A stretch of DNA of 64,000 bases from [Bacteroides] pectinophilus (GTDB lineage Bacteria; Bacillota; Clostridia; Lachnospirales; Lachnospiraceae), in NCBI GenBank assembly GCA_025146925.1, contig CP102260.1, forward strand, positions 2,097,389 to 2,161,388, given 5' to 3'. Positions 35,754 through 45,021 of this stretch are shown here, one piece after another. Both the position numbers and the translations under genes were made by a program. The first letter of the stretch is position 1, and each line of letters begins with the position of its first letter. Below the pieces are notes generated by a model. It saw nothing but the letters and a program-made list of their open reading frames with translations, was not told where the DNA came from and did no database searches.

Positions 35754-36156
35754 CCATTATTTTACATTTTGGACCTACATTTTGGGATTACTAAAAAGAC
35801 TAAAAAGATTTGTTATTTGCAGACTGAATATATTCTTTTCACGGAAATTTATCTTTTGTATTCTATGAATCTTCAGTAATGTATTAACGCCTGTCAGGAT
35901 CCGCTAAAATCACAGAAAAGCGTCAGCCATTGCATCATGCCTGCAACAGCTTTATATACTATAGCAGAAATTTTTGCTCTTGTGTTGCTTTTGGCACCAA
36001 TTGCAGTTTTCAGGTCACCAATTGTTTATTCATCACCAAAAACGCCCCGTTTTATAATCTCTGGTTGTCTTTTAAAGGTCAATTTTTTTATTTTTTTCGC
36101 TGCCAATACCAAACTTGCATGCATATAATAAATAAAGACAAAAAGGAGCATCGATA
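35754..36156. other. Long intergenic spacer between divergent radical SAM and dpaA genes
   Basis: About 400 bp of AT-rich sequence with homopolymer runs (for example near 36080-36100). Short open frames on both strands lack ribosome sites and any recognisable motif. CATATAATA at 36122-36130 fits the mother-cell sigma-K -10 pattern CATAnnnTA upstream of dpaA, but no -35 is convincing. Confidence 0.4.
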
Positions 36157-37011
36157 TTGGATTATGAATATGCTGTTATCGGCGGAGATAAAAGACAGGT
36201 ATATCTTGCCGATGAACTTGTATCGCGCGGTCACAGCGTTATATCTTTTGGACTCGAATGCACTGCCGACCATGCGGCATTCTGGGAGATAGCCGCCGGT
36301 TCATCCAAATATATAATATGCCCGGTTCCCATTACATCGGATTTTTCCGTTTTTGAGTCAAAGCTTGCTAATACTGATGTAACTATCCGGATGCTTGTTA
36401 ATCAGCTTCATCCCGGGCAGCATCTTATCGCAGGCTGCATAAGCCCACAGCTTAAATCAGAACTTACTGCAAAAGATGTGTCTGTATATGACCTTATGAA
36501 AAATGAAAATCTGGCAATATATAATTCCATCGCAACCGCAGAAGGCGCATTGTGTGAGGCCATAAAAGGAAGTCCTGCTAACCTGTGTAAAAGCCGTTGT
36601 GCAGTCCTTGGTTACGGTCGCTGCGGCCGCGCAATTGCAGACCGTCTTAGCGGCATGCACTGTATTACAGACATATATTCCAATGACAGCCGTGAACTTG
36701 CTATGGCCGGCTCATTCGGATATTGCTGCCGTACAATATCCAGTTTTGGTCAGAATGCTGCCGTATACGACTTTATTTTTAATACTGTCCCATCCGGTAT
36801 AATCACCTCAGACATAATACGCACGCTCAATAAAAACACCACAATTATAGATATAGCCTCAGGTGGAGGAACAGATTTCAACGCTGCCGGCATTGCCGGT
36901 ATTAATGCACATCTGTATCCCGGACTTCCGGGGAAATACGCCCCCATGTCAAGCGGCATAATGCTCGCCGGAATAATAGACTCACTGACATCCGAATGTA
37001 ATAATTTGTAG
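36157..37011 (+). CDS. dpaA: Dipicolinate synthase subunit A
   Basis: 284 residues. The N-terminal half has VIGGDKRQVYLADELVSRGH; the second half is a Rossmann NAD(P) domain with AVLGYGRCGRAIADRLSG and IDIASGGGTDFNAAGI, LYPGLPGKYAP. DpaA and DpaB convert dihydrodipicolinate-pathway intermediate to dipicolinic acid for the spore core. The TTG start follows AGGAG by 8 nt. First gene of dpaA-dpaB-asnB. Its presence with sigH points to a spore-forming or recently spore-forming lineage. Confidence 0.9.
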   Translation: MDYEYAVIGGDKRQVYLADELVSRGHSVISFGLECTADHAAFWEIAAGSSKYIICPVPITSDFSVFESKLANTDVTIRMLVNQLHPGQHLIAGCISPQLKSELTAKDVSVYDLMKNENLAIYNSIATAEGALCEAIKGSPANLCKSRCAVLGYGRCGRAIADRLSGMHCITDIYSNDSRELAMAGSFGYCCRTISSFGQNAAVYDFIFNTVPSGIITSDIIRTLNKNTTIIDIASGGGTDFNAAGIAGINAHLYPGLPGKYAPMSSGIMLAGIIDSLTSECNNL

Positions 37012-37051
37012 TATATAGGCGTTTACACGTCCTGGAAATGGAGCTTAACTT

Positions 37052-37648
37052 ATGTCTTTAAAAGGAAAGAATATCGGAATTGCAATAACAGGTTCATTCT
37101 GTACTTACGAAAAAACTTTTACACAGATGGAAAGTCTTGTACGGCAGGGTGCTTCCGTAAGAACTATATTTTCTAATTCGGCCGCCTCATTAGACAGCCG
37201 TTTTGGCAGTTCAGATAAGTTCTTAAAGCTTGCCACAGATATAACCGGATATCCGCCAATACTTACAATTCCCGATGCAGAACCTATAGGTCCCGGAAAA
37301 ATGTTTGATATACTCGTACTTCTTCCCTGCACCGGCAACACTATAGCCAAACTTGCTAACGGGATAACAGACACTCCTGCACTTATGGCTGCCAAGGCTC
37401 ATCTTCGCAATAACAGGCCTCTCCTGATATCACTGTCAACCAATGATGCTCTTGGCATGAATATGAAAAACATAGGAATACTTATGAACACAAAACACAT
37501 ATTCTTCATACCTTTTGCACAGGATAATCCCGGGAAAAAGCCTAATTCCATGATATCACACACAGAACTTCTTATTCCGTCGATTGAGGCTGCTCTTGAA
37601 GGCCGCCAGATTCAGCCGGTAATCGGAGGTGCTCCATGTGTGGAATAG
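37052..37648 (+). CDS. dpaB: Dipicolinate synthase subunit B (flavoprotein)
   Basis: 198 residues of the flavoprotein/HFCD fold: GIAITGSFCTYEKTFTQMES, LLPCTGNTIAKLANGITDTP, AAKAHLRNNRPLLISLSTND. It is the partner of DpaA in making dipicolinate. Starts 40 bp after dpaA behind TGGAG; its last 13 bp overlap the asnB start. Confidence 0.92.
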   Translation: MSLKGKNIGIAITGSFCTYEKTFTQMESLVRQGASVRTIFSNSAASLDSRFGSSDKFLKLATDITGYPPILTIPDAEPIGPGKMFDILVLLPCTGNTIAKLANGITDTPALMAAKAHLRNNRPLLISLSTNDALGMNMKNIGILMNTKHIFFIPFAQDNPGKKPNSMISHTELLIPSIEAALEGRQIQPVIGGAPCVE

Positions 37649-39489
37649 CCGGTTTTTATAATATTAACGGTGGATATTCTTCGGAATCCCCGCACTGGAT
37701 CAGCATTCTCAACGACATGAACCGTACACAGTTTCACCGCGGACCTGATGGTAACGGGACATATCTGTGCGATTGCTGTGGCCTTGCGCATGTGAGGCTT
37801 GCCATTATAGATCTCGTTAACGGTTCGCAGCCACTTGTGAAGAGCCACGGGGGACTGAAATATGCAATTTCATATAATGGTGAAATTTATAATATGAAAG
37901 AACTCCGTTCAGCACTCAAGGCAGAAGGCGCCACATTTGACACTGCCAGTGACACAGAAGTCATTCTTGAAGGCTACATGCGCCATGGCAGTGATTTTAT
38001 CAAATGTCTTAATGGCATATTTGCTGCCGCCATATTAGATGAAAACCATAACCGACTCATTTTGTTCCGCGACAGACTTGGTGTAAAACCTCTGTTTTAT
38101 ACACATTATGAAAACACTCTTGTATTTGCATCTGAAATCAAGGGAATATTTGCATATCCTGGGATACCACACATAATAGACCGCGACGGACTCTGTGAGG
38201 TTTTTGCACTTGGTCCTGCCCGGACACACGGCAGAGGGGTCTTTAAAAATATTTTTGAAGTCATGCCAGGACAATGTATAACATTTGAAAATGAACGCTG
38301 TGATAAGCATTTTTACTGGAAGCTCGAAAGCCACGAACATACAGATTCTCTCGAAACAACCATTGAAAAAACTTCATGGCTTATAAAAGATGCCATCAAA
38401 ATGCAGATGTTATCCGATATCCCGATAAGCACATTTCTATCAGGCGGAGTAGATTCAAGCATCGTAACCTCAATATGTGCGGAAGAGCTCCACAAACAGG
38501 GATTACAGCTCAATACATTTTCTTTTGATTTTACAGGCAATGACCGTTATTTTAAAGCAAACAGCTTCCAGCCAAGCCGTGACCGCCCATATGTGGAAGA
38601 GATGGCAGACTATACGGGAACAAGGCACCGTTTTCTCGAATGCACAAGCAGGCAGCATGCTGATTACCTCTATAAAGCAGTAAGGGCACGCGACCTTCCA
38701 TGTATGGCAGATGTAGAATCTTCAATGCTCTATTTCTGTTCCGAAGTTAAAAATTATAATAAAGTAACGCTTACCGGTGAATGCGCAGATGAGATATTCG
38801 GAGGATATCCTTGGTTTCACAATGAGAACGCATTTTCCACGGACGCATTTCCGTGGTCATATGACATGTCTGCACGACAGATTCTATTGTACGACGAGCT
38901 GATAAACAGCCTGAATATGGAAGAATACGCTGATAACGCATACCGGCAGACTATTGCCGAGACTCCGGTTCTTCAGAGTGATTCCGCCAAAGAGCGCCGC
39001 CGCCGTGAGATATCGTATCTTAATATACGCTGGTTCATGGCTACGCTTCTTGACAGAATGGACAGAACAAGTATGTATAACGGTCTGGAAGCCCGTGTTC
39101 CTTTTGCAGACCACAGAATTGTCGAATATGTATTTAATGTACCGTGGGATATGAAATGCGCCGGAGGTGTAACCAAAGGTCTTCTCCGGCACGCCGCAGC
39201 CGGACTCCTTCCCGACAATGTCCTCTGGCGCAAGAAAAGTCCTTATCCTAAGACTTACGACCCTTATTATGAGAAAATGCTTGCCGGCAAACTCCGTGAA
39301 GTTGTATCAGACACAGCCTCGCCAATAAGAACTCTGCTCGATATTGCCAAAGTAAACAGATTCATTGAAGCCCCATCTGATTATGGCAGGCCATGGTATG
39401 GACAATTGATGGCCGGTCCGCAGATGCTCGCTTACATGCTTCAGGTTAATTACTGGCTCAGTGAATATAATATAAGCATAGAATACTGA
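37636..39489 (+). CDS. asnB: Asparagine synthetase (glutamine-hydrolysing)
   Basis: 617 residues. N-terminal Ntn glutaminase with catalytic Cys2 (MCGIAGFYN), FHRGPDGNG and LAIIDLVNGSQP; C-terminal synthetase with P-loop FLSGGVDSSIV and LTGECADEIFGGYPW. It makes asparagine from aspartate, glutamine and ATP. GGAGG is 7 nt before the ATG, inside dpaB; the 13-bp overlap implies co-translation with dipicolinate synthase, an unexpected partner. The domain arrangement and length are normal. Confidence 0.93.
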   Translation: MCGIAGFYNINGGYSSESPHWISILNDMNRTQFHRGPDGNGTYLCDCCGLAHVRLAIIDLVNGSQPLVKSHGGLKYAISYNGEIYNMKELRSALKAEGATFDTASDTEVILEGYMRHGSDFIKCLNGIFAAAILDENHNRLILFRDRLGVKPLFYTHYENTLVFASEIKGIFAYPGIPHIIDRDGLCEVFALGPARTHGRGVFKNIFEVMPGQCITFENERCDKHFYWKLESHEHTDSLETTIEKTSWLIKDAIKMQMLSDIPISTFLSGGVDSSIVTSICAEELHKQGLQLNTFSFDFTGNDRYFKANSFQPSRDRPYVEEMADYTGTRHRFLECTSRQHADYLYKAVRARDLPCMADVESSMLYFCSEVKNYNKVTLTGECADEIFGGYPWFHNENAFSTDAFPWSYDMSARQILLYDELINSLNMEEYADNAYRQTIAETPVLQSDSAKERRRREISYLNIRWFMATLLDRMDRTSMYNGLEARVPFADHRIVEYVFNVPWDMKCAGGVTKGLLRHAAAGLLPDNVLWRKKSPYPKTYDPYYEKMLAGKLREVVSDTASPIRTLLDIAKVNRFIEAPSDYGRPWYGQLMAGPQMLAYMLQVNYWLSEYNISIEY

Positions 39490-39499
39490 TAACAAAAAA

Positions 39500-39557
39500 G
39501 GCTGTGTATGGAAACCTGCACCATATAAAATACCGGTGCAGGCCTGCATACACAGCC
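39500..39557 (-). terminator. Two-tier terminator
   Basis: Outer 11-bp stem (39500-39510 with 39547-39557) and inner 8-bp stem CCTGCACC/GGTGCAGG. The leftward strand ends in CTTTTTTG, so it mainly terminates the chemoreceptor gene but also lies right after asnB. Confidence 0.82.
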
Positions 39558-39568
39558 CTAATATTATA

Positions 39569-40924
39569 TCAGTCATTGAACAAAAGCTTTACTTTTTCCA
39601 TTGTCGCAGCATATACTCCATATTCTTCCTGTGCCTGCCGGAAATAATCCATGGCAGCCTCTTTGTCACCATTCTCGTTAGCGTTATAACACTCAACTGC
39701 AAGATGATGCAGTTCATCATGCACACGACCTGCTTCAGCAAACACCGGATTGCTTCTCAGATAATCCTTATCTTCCGCATTATACCAAAGACCGAACTTA
39801 CATCTCTGGGGTCTGTTAAGATTCTTAAGTTCAAGTGTCTCAAATCCGGCAATCATATTATAAAGTCTCCACGTAAATATCATGTGGTCAACAATATATA
39901 TATCTATCCACTGGCTGTTGGAAAGCTTCGCCTGCTTTCTTGCAACATTACCTCTGATCTTATCTATCGTCCTGCTTATGGTATACATGTCTCTTGCAGG
40001 ATCCTGACAGTGCTCAATAAGCGACTCCGAATCTTTTTCTACATTGGCAAGCTGGTCAAGAAATATCTTTGCGGAATCATTCTGTGTCGTTGTCTGTGCA
40101 AATGCATCATCAATCTGATCCATTATCGAGTTCATTGAGTCACCCATATTGGCTATATGCTTATCTGACTCATCTGCATTAACCTTACATGCATCAAGTG
40201 TATTGCGAAGCTGGCTCATCTGCGTAACAAGCACATCAATGTCACTTTTAATTGCAGACACATATTCTGATATTCTGCTCATCGACTTCTGCGTGTCAGA
40301 TGAGAGCCTGCCTATCTCATCAGCCACCACACTGAATCCTCTTCCGTACTCTCCTGCCTTGGTTGCTTCTATCTTGGCATTGAGTGAAAGGAGCTGTGTC
40401 TTGGTGCTGAGCGAGGCCACAAGCTTCATTATGTCATCAATCTGTTCTGCCTTTTTCTTAAATCCTTCGAGTGCCTCACAGGACGATAACAGTTCTTCGT
40501 AACTGCCATTAACACTGTTAACCGTATCACGCATTATTCTGCTGCACTCCTCAGACTGTGCATCCGCTTCCTGCACATTCTGCTGTATGTTGCCAAGTAT
40601 ATTCTCACTCTCAGCTATTGAATCCGTAAGTTTCTTACTGTCTTCCACAATTGTTGCTATAGAGCGCTTCTGGTTAGCTGCAATCTCAAGCAGTGACTTG
40701 ACATTACTGCTGTTGCCTATAACACTCATTGCATTATTAAGGTCCATTGCAACCTGATTATCTGCATTGATAAACTTCTTAAGCATCTGGCTATAGGCTT
40801 CGGTAAGAGGCTTACTGCCTTCCTCTGCCGCATCCGGAAAGATGTATTCGTTGCGTGCTGCCGAATTCATATAGGAAATAATCTGCTCTGTCTCGTCATC
40901 CTGTTTCTTTGCATGTAATATCAT
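39569..40924 (-). CDS. Soluble methyl-accepting chemotaxis protein with C-terminal CZB zinc-binding domain
   Basis: 451 residues with no membrane segment. Residues about 80-300 are a methyl-accepting coiled coil whose tip reads LSLNAKIEATKAGEYGRGFSVV. Residues about 335-450 form a chemoreceptor zinc-binding domain: His in VDHMIFTWRL, Cys in CKFGLWY, His in VHDELHHLAVE. CZB domains sense zinc or oxidants such as hypochlorite through the Zn-Cys core. It is a cytoplasmic receptor and no che genes are nearby. Confidence 0.88.
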   Translation of the reverse strand: MILHAKKQDDETEQIISYMNSAARNEYIFPDAAEEGSKPLTEAYSQMLKKFINADNQVAMDLNNAMSVIGNSSNVKSLLEIAANQKRSIATIVEDSKKLTDSIAESENILGNIQQNVQEADAQSEECSRIMRDTVNSVNGSYEELLSSCEALEGFKKKAEQIDDIMKLVASLSTKTQLLSLNAKIEATKAGEYGRGFSVVADEIGRLSSDTQKSMSRISEYVSAIKSDIDVLVTQMSQLRNTLDACKVNADESDKHIANMGDSMNSIMDQIDDAFAQTTTQNDSAKIFLDQLANVEKDSESLIEHCQDPARDMYTISRTIDKIRGNVARKQAKLSNSQWIDIYIVDHMIFTWRLYNMIAGFETLELKNLNRPQRCKFGLWYNAEDKDYLRSNPVFAEAGRVHDELHHLAVECYNANENGDKEAAMDYFRQAQEEYGVYAATMEKVKLLFND

Positions 40925-41078
40925 ATATTATCCCCCAAGCATATTGTATAATCATTCATACAATACACAGTACAAATTTACATAATCATTAGGATAATAG
41001 TACCACAATTTTGCTGTATTTGCTATATTAATCGTTATATATTTCAATGCACCATAAATACATCGTGCATTCATAAAA

Positions 41079-42098
41079 TTACAAATGCATTATCTCAATA
41101 AGAAATATTCCTGCCAATCCATAATATGTAACAACTGCAACGAGATCATTAACAGTTGTGATAAGCGGACCTGATGCTACTGCCGGGTCAATATTTACCT
41201 TATCAAAGATAATCGGTGTTAATGTGCCTATAAGACTTGATATCACCATTGATATAATCAGCGCAGCTCCCACGCATCCTGCTACTGCCAGCGCATATAT
41301 CATATTTTCATGCTTAAAAAGCATTATGTATCCTGTTATGAATATGAGTGCCATTGCGCCAAGAATAAGTCCGTTGGCAAGTCCAACTCTCATTTCCTTA
41401 AAAATCAGCTTAATCTTCTGTGCAAATGAGATATGCTCATCCATAAGCACACGGATTGTTACGGCAAGCGACTGTGTACCTACATTACCTGCCATGTCAA
41501 GTATAAGTGACTGGAAGCACACTATAAGTGTAAGCTGCTGCACAATATTCTCAAATACGCCTACTACCGTTGACACGCCCATTCCAAGGAACAGAAGAAG
41601 TATAAGCCATGGAAGTCTTTTCTTAATACCTACGGTTATAGGTTCATCCAGATCTGATTCCTCCGAAAGACCGGCAAGCTTGGCATAGTCATCGCCCAGC
41701 TCATCATCAATAATATTAGCGGTCTCAGAAGCCGTAATTACTCCGACTATGTGCTTATCCCTGTCAAGTACCGGAATTGAGTCCTCCTCATATTCCTTAA
41801 GTTCCGAAGCACAGTCCTCAGTCTCTTCATCAGCATACAGATAAGGGTAATCCCTTACAATAAGTGTTTCCAGACTGTCTTCTTTTTTTGCTGCAAGAAG
41901 TTTTTTAAGTTCAAGTATTCCGTAATAAGTTCCGTCCGGTTCAATAATATAAAGTGTTTCAATGTTATCGTGATTCCTGGCCTGCACAAGCAGCTGATTC
42001 ATTGCTTCCTTAACAGAATCAGTTCTGTCGATACAGATAAAGTTTGTAGTAATGTGGCTTCCAATCTGTGTTTCTTCAAAAATGTACTTTGTCATCAT
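41079..42098 (-). CDS. MgtE-type magnesium transporter lacking the N domain
   Basis: 339 residues: a CBS pair (residues about 15-135: FICIDRTDSVKEAMNQLL, SIPVLDRDKHIVGVITASE) then five membrane helices with NVGTQSLAVTIRVL, GPLITTVNDLVAVVTYYGLA, the MgtE pore signature (the PxxxxxxND ion-path Asp is kept). Typical MgtE has about 450 residues with an N-terminal superhelical gate domain; this one starts almost at the CBS pair. The ribosome site GAGAGG lies in a hairpin (42105-42111 with 42127-42133). Confidence 0.85.
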   Translation of the reverse strand: MMTKYIFEETQIGSHITTNFICIDRTDSVKEAMNQLLVQARNHDNIETLYIIEPDGTYYGILELKKLLAAKKEDSLETLIVRDYPYLYADEETEDCASELKEYEEDSIPVLDRDKHIVGVITASETANIIDDELGDDYAKLAGLSEESDLDEPITVGIKKRLPWLILLLFLGMGVSTVVGVFENIVQQLTLIVCFQSLILDMAGNVGTQSLAVTIRVLMDEHISFAQKIKLIFKEMRVGLANGLILGAMALIFITGYIMLFKHENMIYALAVAGCVGAALIISMVISSLIGTLTPIIFDKVNIDPAVASGPLITTVNDLVAVVTYYGLAGIFLIEIMHL

Positions 42099-42320
42099 AA
42101 TTCCATACCTCTCTTTCCGTTATTACGAGGTATTTTTCAAAAAAAAATGCCCCGTTGTACGGAGCATGAAAAAAATCAGACACAACAATCAGACCAGCCG
42201 CAGCAAATAAAACCGCAGACCGGTAGCGTGTTCCGAATTATAATTCATGTTCCAACTTCGATAACTACTATCGCAACTGTCCATTTGCTGCACCTTCCTT
42301 CCGACTTCTTTAAAGTCATG
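42099..42320 (-). promoter_or_regulatory. Leader of the mgtE-like gene: small ORF, terminator, masked ribosome site
   Basis: In transcription order (leftward): an AAGG ribosome site and a 31-codon ORF at 42284-42189 (MDSCDSSYRSWNMNYNSE..., ending RLV); a stem ACCGGTC/GGCTGGT over its end; a terminator with a 9-bp stem (42147-42155 with 42159-42167) and nine T; then, only about 50 nt before the ATG, a 7-bp hairpin hiding the ribosome site. No promoter fits between terminator and gene. It may also simply end nhaC transcripts. Confidence 0.55.
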
Positions 42321-43652
42321 TTATTTTATCCTCTGCCTGCTATTTTTGTCAACCCCCGGAATCAAAAAAATCCATATAACTGAACTGACAAAAAGCAGCA
42401 TAGGATAATAAAGCTTAGGTATTATCTGCATCGCAGATATCTCATATCCAAGTTCTGCCACAGCTGAGATGGCTACAAGCATCTGTGCTCCGTAAGGGAT
42501 TATTCCCTGGGCTATACATGAAAATGTATCAAGCAGCGATGCGGATTTTCTTGGAGTTATCCCATAATTATCAGCCATCTCAAGTGCAATGGGATTCGCC
42601 ATAACTATTGCAACGGTATTATTAGCCGTCGCAATATCCATTGCGCCTACAAGCAGCCCTATTCCAAGTTGTCCGCCTTTATTACCTTTAAACATCTTCC
42701 TTATTCCTCCAAGAAGAGCCTCAAAGCCGCCATTATCGCGTATAAGCGCACACATTGCAGCCACCAGCACCGCAACCATACACGTCTCAAACATGCCAGA
42801 TACACCGGAGCCTATTCCTGCCACAATGTCAGCAATTCCCATATGTCCGGTAATAAGCATAATGCATATTCCCGACAGAATGCCTGTAATCAATACTGCA
42901 AATACATTAAATCCGGCAATTCCTCCTGCCATAACAAGTACATAAGGAATTATCTGTACAAGATTGTAGTTATGCCGGACGCCTCCTGCAATGTCAGTTC
43001 TGAATGAAAGCACAAGTATTATAATAAGCGCTCCGATTGCCGCCGGAAGTGCTATAAAAAAATTCTCCCTGAACTTATCTTTCATCTTACATCCCTGGCC
43101 ATTGCATGCTGCTATTGTCGTATCAGAAATAAATGACAGATTATCTCCAAACATTGCACCACCCATTACAGATGCTACACACAATGCCATGTCAAAGCCT
43201 GATGCTTCCGATACTGCAACTGCTATAGGCGTTATAAGTGTAATCGTACCAACTGAAGTTCCCATAGCCGTTGATACAAAGCATGCAACTGCAAATAATA
43301 CTGCGACAGCATATTCTCCTGGAATAACCGACAACATAAAATATGCAACGCTCTCTGCGCTGCTTCTTCCGACAACTCCTACGAATACACCTGCCGTAAG
43401 AAATATAAGAAGCATTGTGATTATATTTTTGTCAGCCATACCATTCGCCATTATCTGAAGTTTCTCATCAAATGAGGCCTTTCTGTTCTGCATGCATGCA
43501 ACAAATATTGCTATCATAAACGGCACTACAATCGGTATATTATAGAATCCCATCGGAATCTTCAGTACATATTCAAATAATACTCCTGTTCCAAGGTAAA
43601 GTATTAAAAATACTAAAATAGGCAGCAATGCTGCTATATTGGATTTTTTCAT
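42321..43652 (-). CDS. NhaC-family Na+/H+ antiporter
   Basis: 443 residues, about eleven membrane helices, from MKKSNIAALLPILVF; the ATG at 43652 follows GGAG. Family features: SVMGGAMFGDNLSFISDTTIAA, FVSTAMGTSVGTITLITPIA, and AMDIATANNTVAIVMANPIA with DTFSCIAQGIIPYGAQML. It probably exchanges sodium (or malate/lactate in NhaC relatives) for protons. It has its own promoter. Confidence 0.88.
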   Translation of the reverse strand: MKKSNIAALLPILVFLILYLGTGVLFEYVLKIPMGFYNIPIVVPFMIAIFVACMQNRKASFDEKLQIMANGMADKNIITMLLIFLTAGVFVGVVGRSSAESVAYFMLSVIPGEYAVAVLFAVACFVSTAMGTSVGTITLITPIAVAVSEASGFDMALCVASVMGGAMFGDNLSFISDTTIAACNGQGCKMKDKFRENFFIALPAAIGALIIILVLSFRTDIAGGVRHNYNLVQIIPYVLVMAGGIAGFNVFAVLITGILSGICIMLITGHMGIADIVAGIGSGVSGMFETCMVAVLVAAMCALIRDNGGFEALLGGIRKMFKGNKGGQLGIGLLVGAMDIATANNTVAIVMANPIALEMADNYGITPRKSASLLDTFSCIAQGIIPYGAQMLVAISAVAELGYEISAMQIIPKLYYPMLLFVSSVIWIFLIPGVDKNSRQRIK

Positions 43653-43705
43653 AACAATCTCCATTTCTTCTGATGACACAACCGTGCTGCAAACATATAC
43701 TGCCT

Positions 43706-43734
43706 ATTATACATTATTAATTTTTTGTTCTCAA
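43706..43734 (-). promoter_or_regulatory. nhaC promoter
   Basis: Reading leftward: TTGAGA (43734-43729), 17 bp, TATAAT (43711-43706). Confidence 0.68.
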
Positions 43735-43784
43735 CTTATTCTTTGTTGATTTGATTTTCATTGAGTTGATTTTTCCAGGACTGA

Positions 43785-44996
43785 TTACTTACACTGTCTG
43801 CCCTTTGCAAATGTTACAACAAATGCACCGATAGCCGCTGCCATGCAAAGTGCCCAGAATACAACTCCTGTTGTATCTGCTGTCTTAGGGCTTGTTACCT
43901 GTGCACCTGCCAAAGTTGTGCTTTCTGATGCGTTATCTGTAACATTGCCGTCAGCACTTCCTGAACCTGCTGTCATCTCTACCAATGCATACTTACTGAA
44001 ATGTGACGCATCAAATGAAACAATTCCATTATTAATCACAGCATCCTGATATACATTGTAAGTAAGGTCATATATCTTGTACTCAGCCGTAGAAATATAT
44101 GCTAAATCAGAAGGAAGTGCAAACTGTACATTAACTTTATATCCAGGTGCTACCTGCGCTCTCACGCCGCCCGAATATGGGTTAATGTCCCATCCAAGCT
44201 TTGCATTAATTCCATTATTGTTAAGCATCACAATGTCGTCATCTGACATATTGCCTATCATCCATACTGTATCTTCAGGCAATGCTCCGTTTTTAAAACT
44301 GAACTTCTGGATTATAATTCCATTGGAATCCGTCTTCTGACTTACATTAATACTGTCTGATGAAGAATCATCACTGTCTGTATCATCAGAATCACCGGAA
44401 GCTGCAGTCGTACTCTCTGTTGAAGCTACAGTCGTACTTTCTTCAGGCTTATCAGAGCCTGTCACAACAATTCCTACATATGCATTTCCGTTATCAAAAG
44501 CTAATGTAACCATATGCTTTCCGGTACCAATAGTATCAATCCATGAGGAATTAAGAATAATCTCTGTACACTTATACGCTGATGCAGCTGCGCTGCCTGA
44601 TTCAGGTGCTGCCGCAAAGACTGCTACGGCATTCGAAGATAAATAGCTGTAGCCTGTCGCTGCCGGGGTCTCTGTTGTTACTGCAGGTGCCTCTGTTGTT
44701 GCTGGTACCTCAGGCTCAAATCCTTCCGGATATCCAACCGCCTTAACAGACTTAACCGCATATTCAGGTGCCACTTTGCCATCGACAGCAACTGACTTAA
44801 ACTCATCAGCCGGTGCCTCCAGCACTATGCGCCAATCTTCTGCGCAGCCGACGGTATACCTCTTACTGTTGCCGATGAATACATCGTACATATCAGCTGC
44901 TTTGACCTGTCCTGCGTTAAGCGAGCTTACAAGTCCGCCTCCCGCAAGTACTGCCGCCATAAAATACGTCAGTAATTTTTTAGTTCTTTTGCTCAT
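43785..44996 (-). CDS. Secreted surface protein with SPKTAD-type sorting signal
   Basis: 403 residues. Signal peptide: basic start, hydrophobic core (YFMAAVLAGGGLVSSL) and likely cut at QVKA-AD near residue 34. A Thr/Ala/Glu-rich linker at about 100-125 and an Asp/Ser-rich stretch near 195-215. The C-terminus has SPKTAD, a hydrophobic helix (VVFWALCMAAAIGAFVVTFA) and KGRQCK, the layout of a sortase signal with SPKTA in place of LPXTG. The middle (GIIIQKFSFKNGALPEDTVWM) resembles no family I can name. The ATG follows AGGAGG. A structured leader lies upstream. Confidence 0.78.
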   Translation of the reverse strand: MSKRTKKLLTYFMAAVLAGGGLVSSLNAGQVKAADMYDVFIGNSKRYTVGCAEDWRIVLEAPADEFKSVAVDGKVAPEYAVKSVKAVGYPEGFEPEVPATTEAPAVTTETPAATGYSYLSSNAVAVFAAAPESGSAAASAYKCTEIILNSSWIDTIGTGKHMVTLAFDNGNAYVGIVVTGSDKPEESTTVASTESTTAASGDSDDTDSDDSSSDSINVSQKTDSNGIIIQKFSFKNGALPEDTVWMIGNMSDDDIVMLNNNGINAKLGWDINPYSGGVRAQVAPGYKVNVQFALPSDLAYISTAEYKIYDLTYNVYQDAVINNGIVSFDASHFSKYALVEMTAGSGSADGNVTDNASESTTLAGAQVTSPKTADTTGVVFWALCMAAAIGAFVVTFAKGRQCK

Positions 44997-45021
44997 TATT
45001 AATCCTCCTTTTACTTATTCA

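Noticed and set aside
35930-36292. Rightward open frames in the spacer before dpaA
   Set aside because: No ribosome sites, hydrophobic low-complexity translation, and one of them overlaps the start of dpaA in another frame.
42099-42320. M-box (ykoK) magnesium riboswitch upstream of the mgtE-like gene
   Set aside because: The conserved M-box helices and purine-rich loops are not found; a small ORF and simple hairpins explain the region better.
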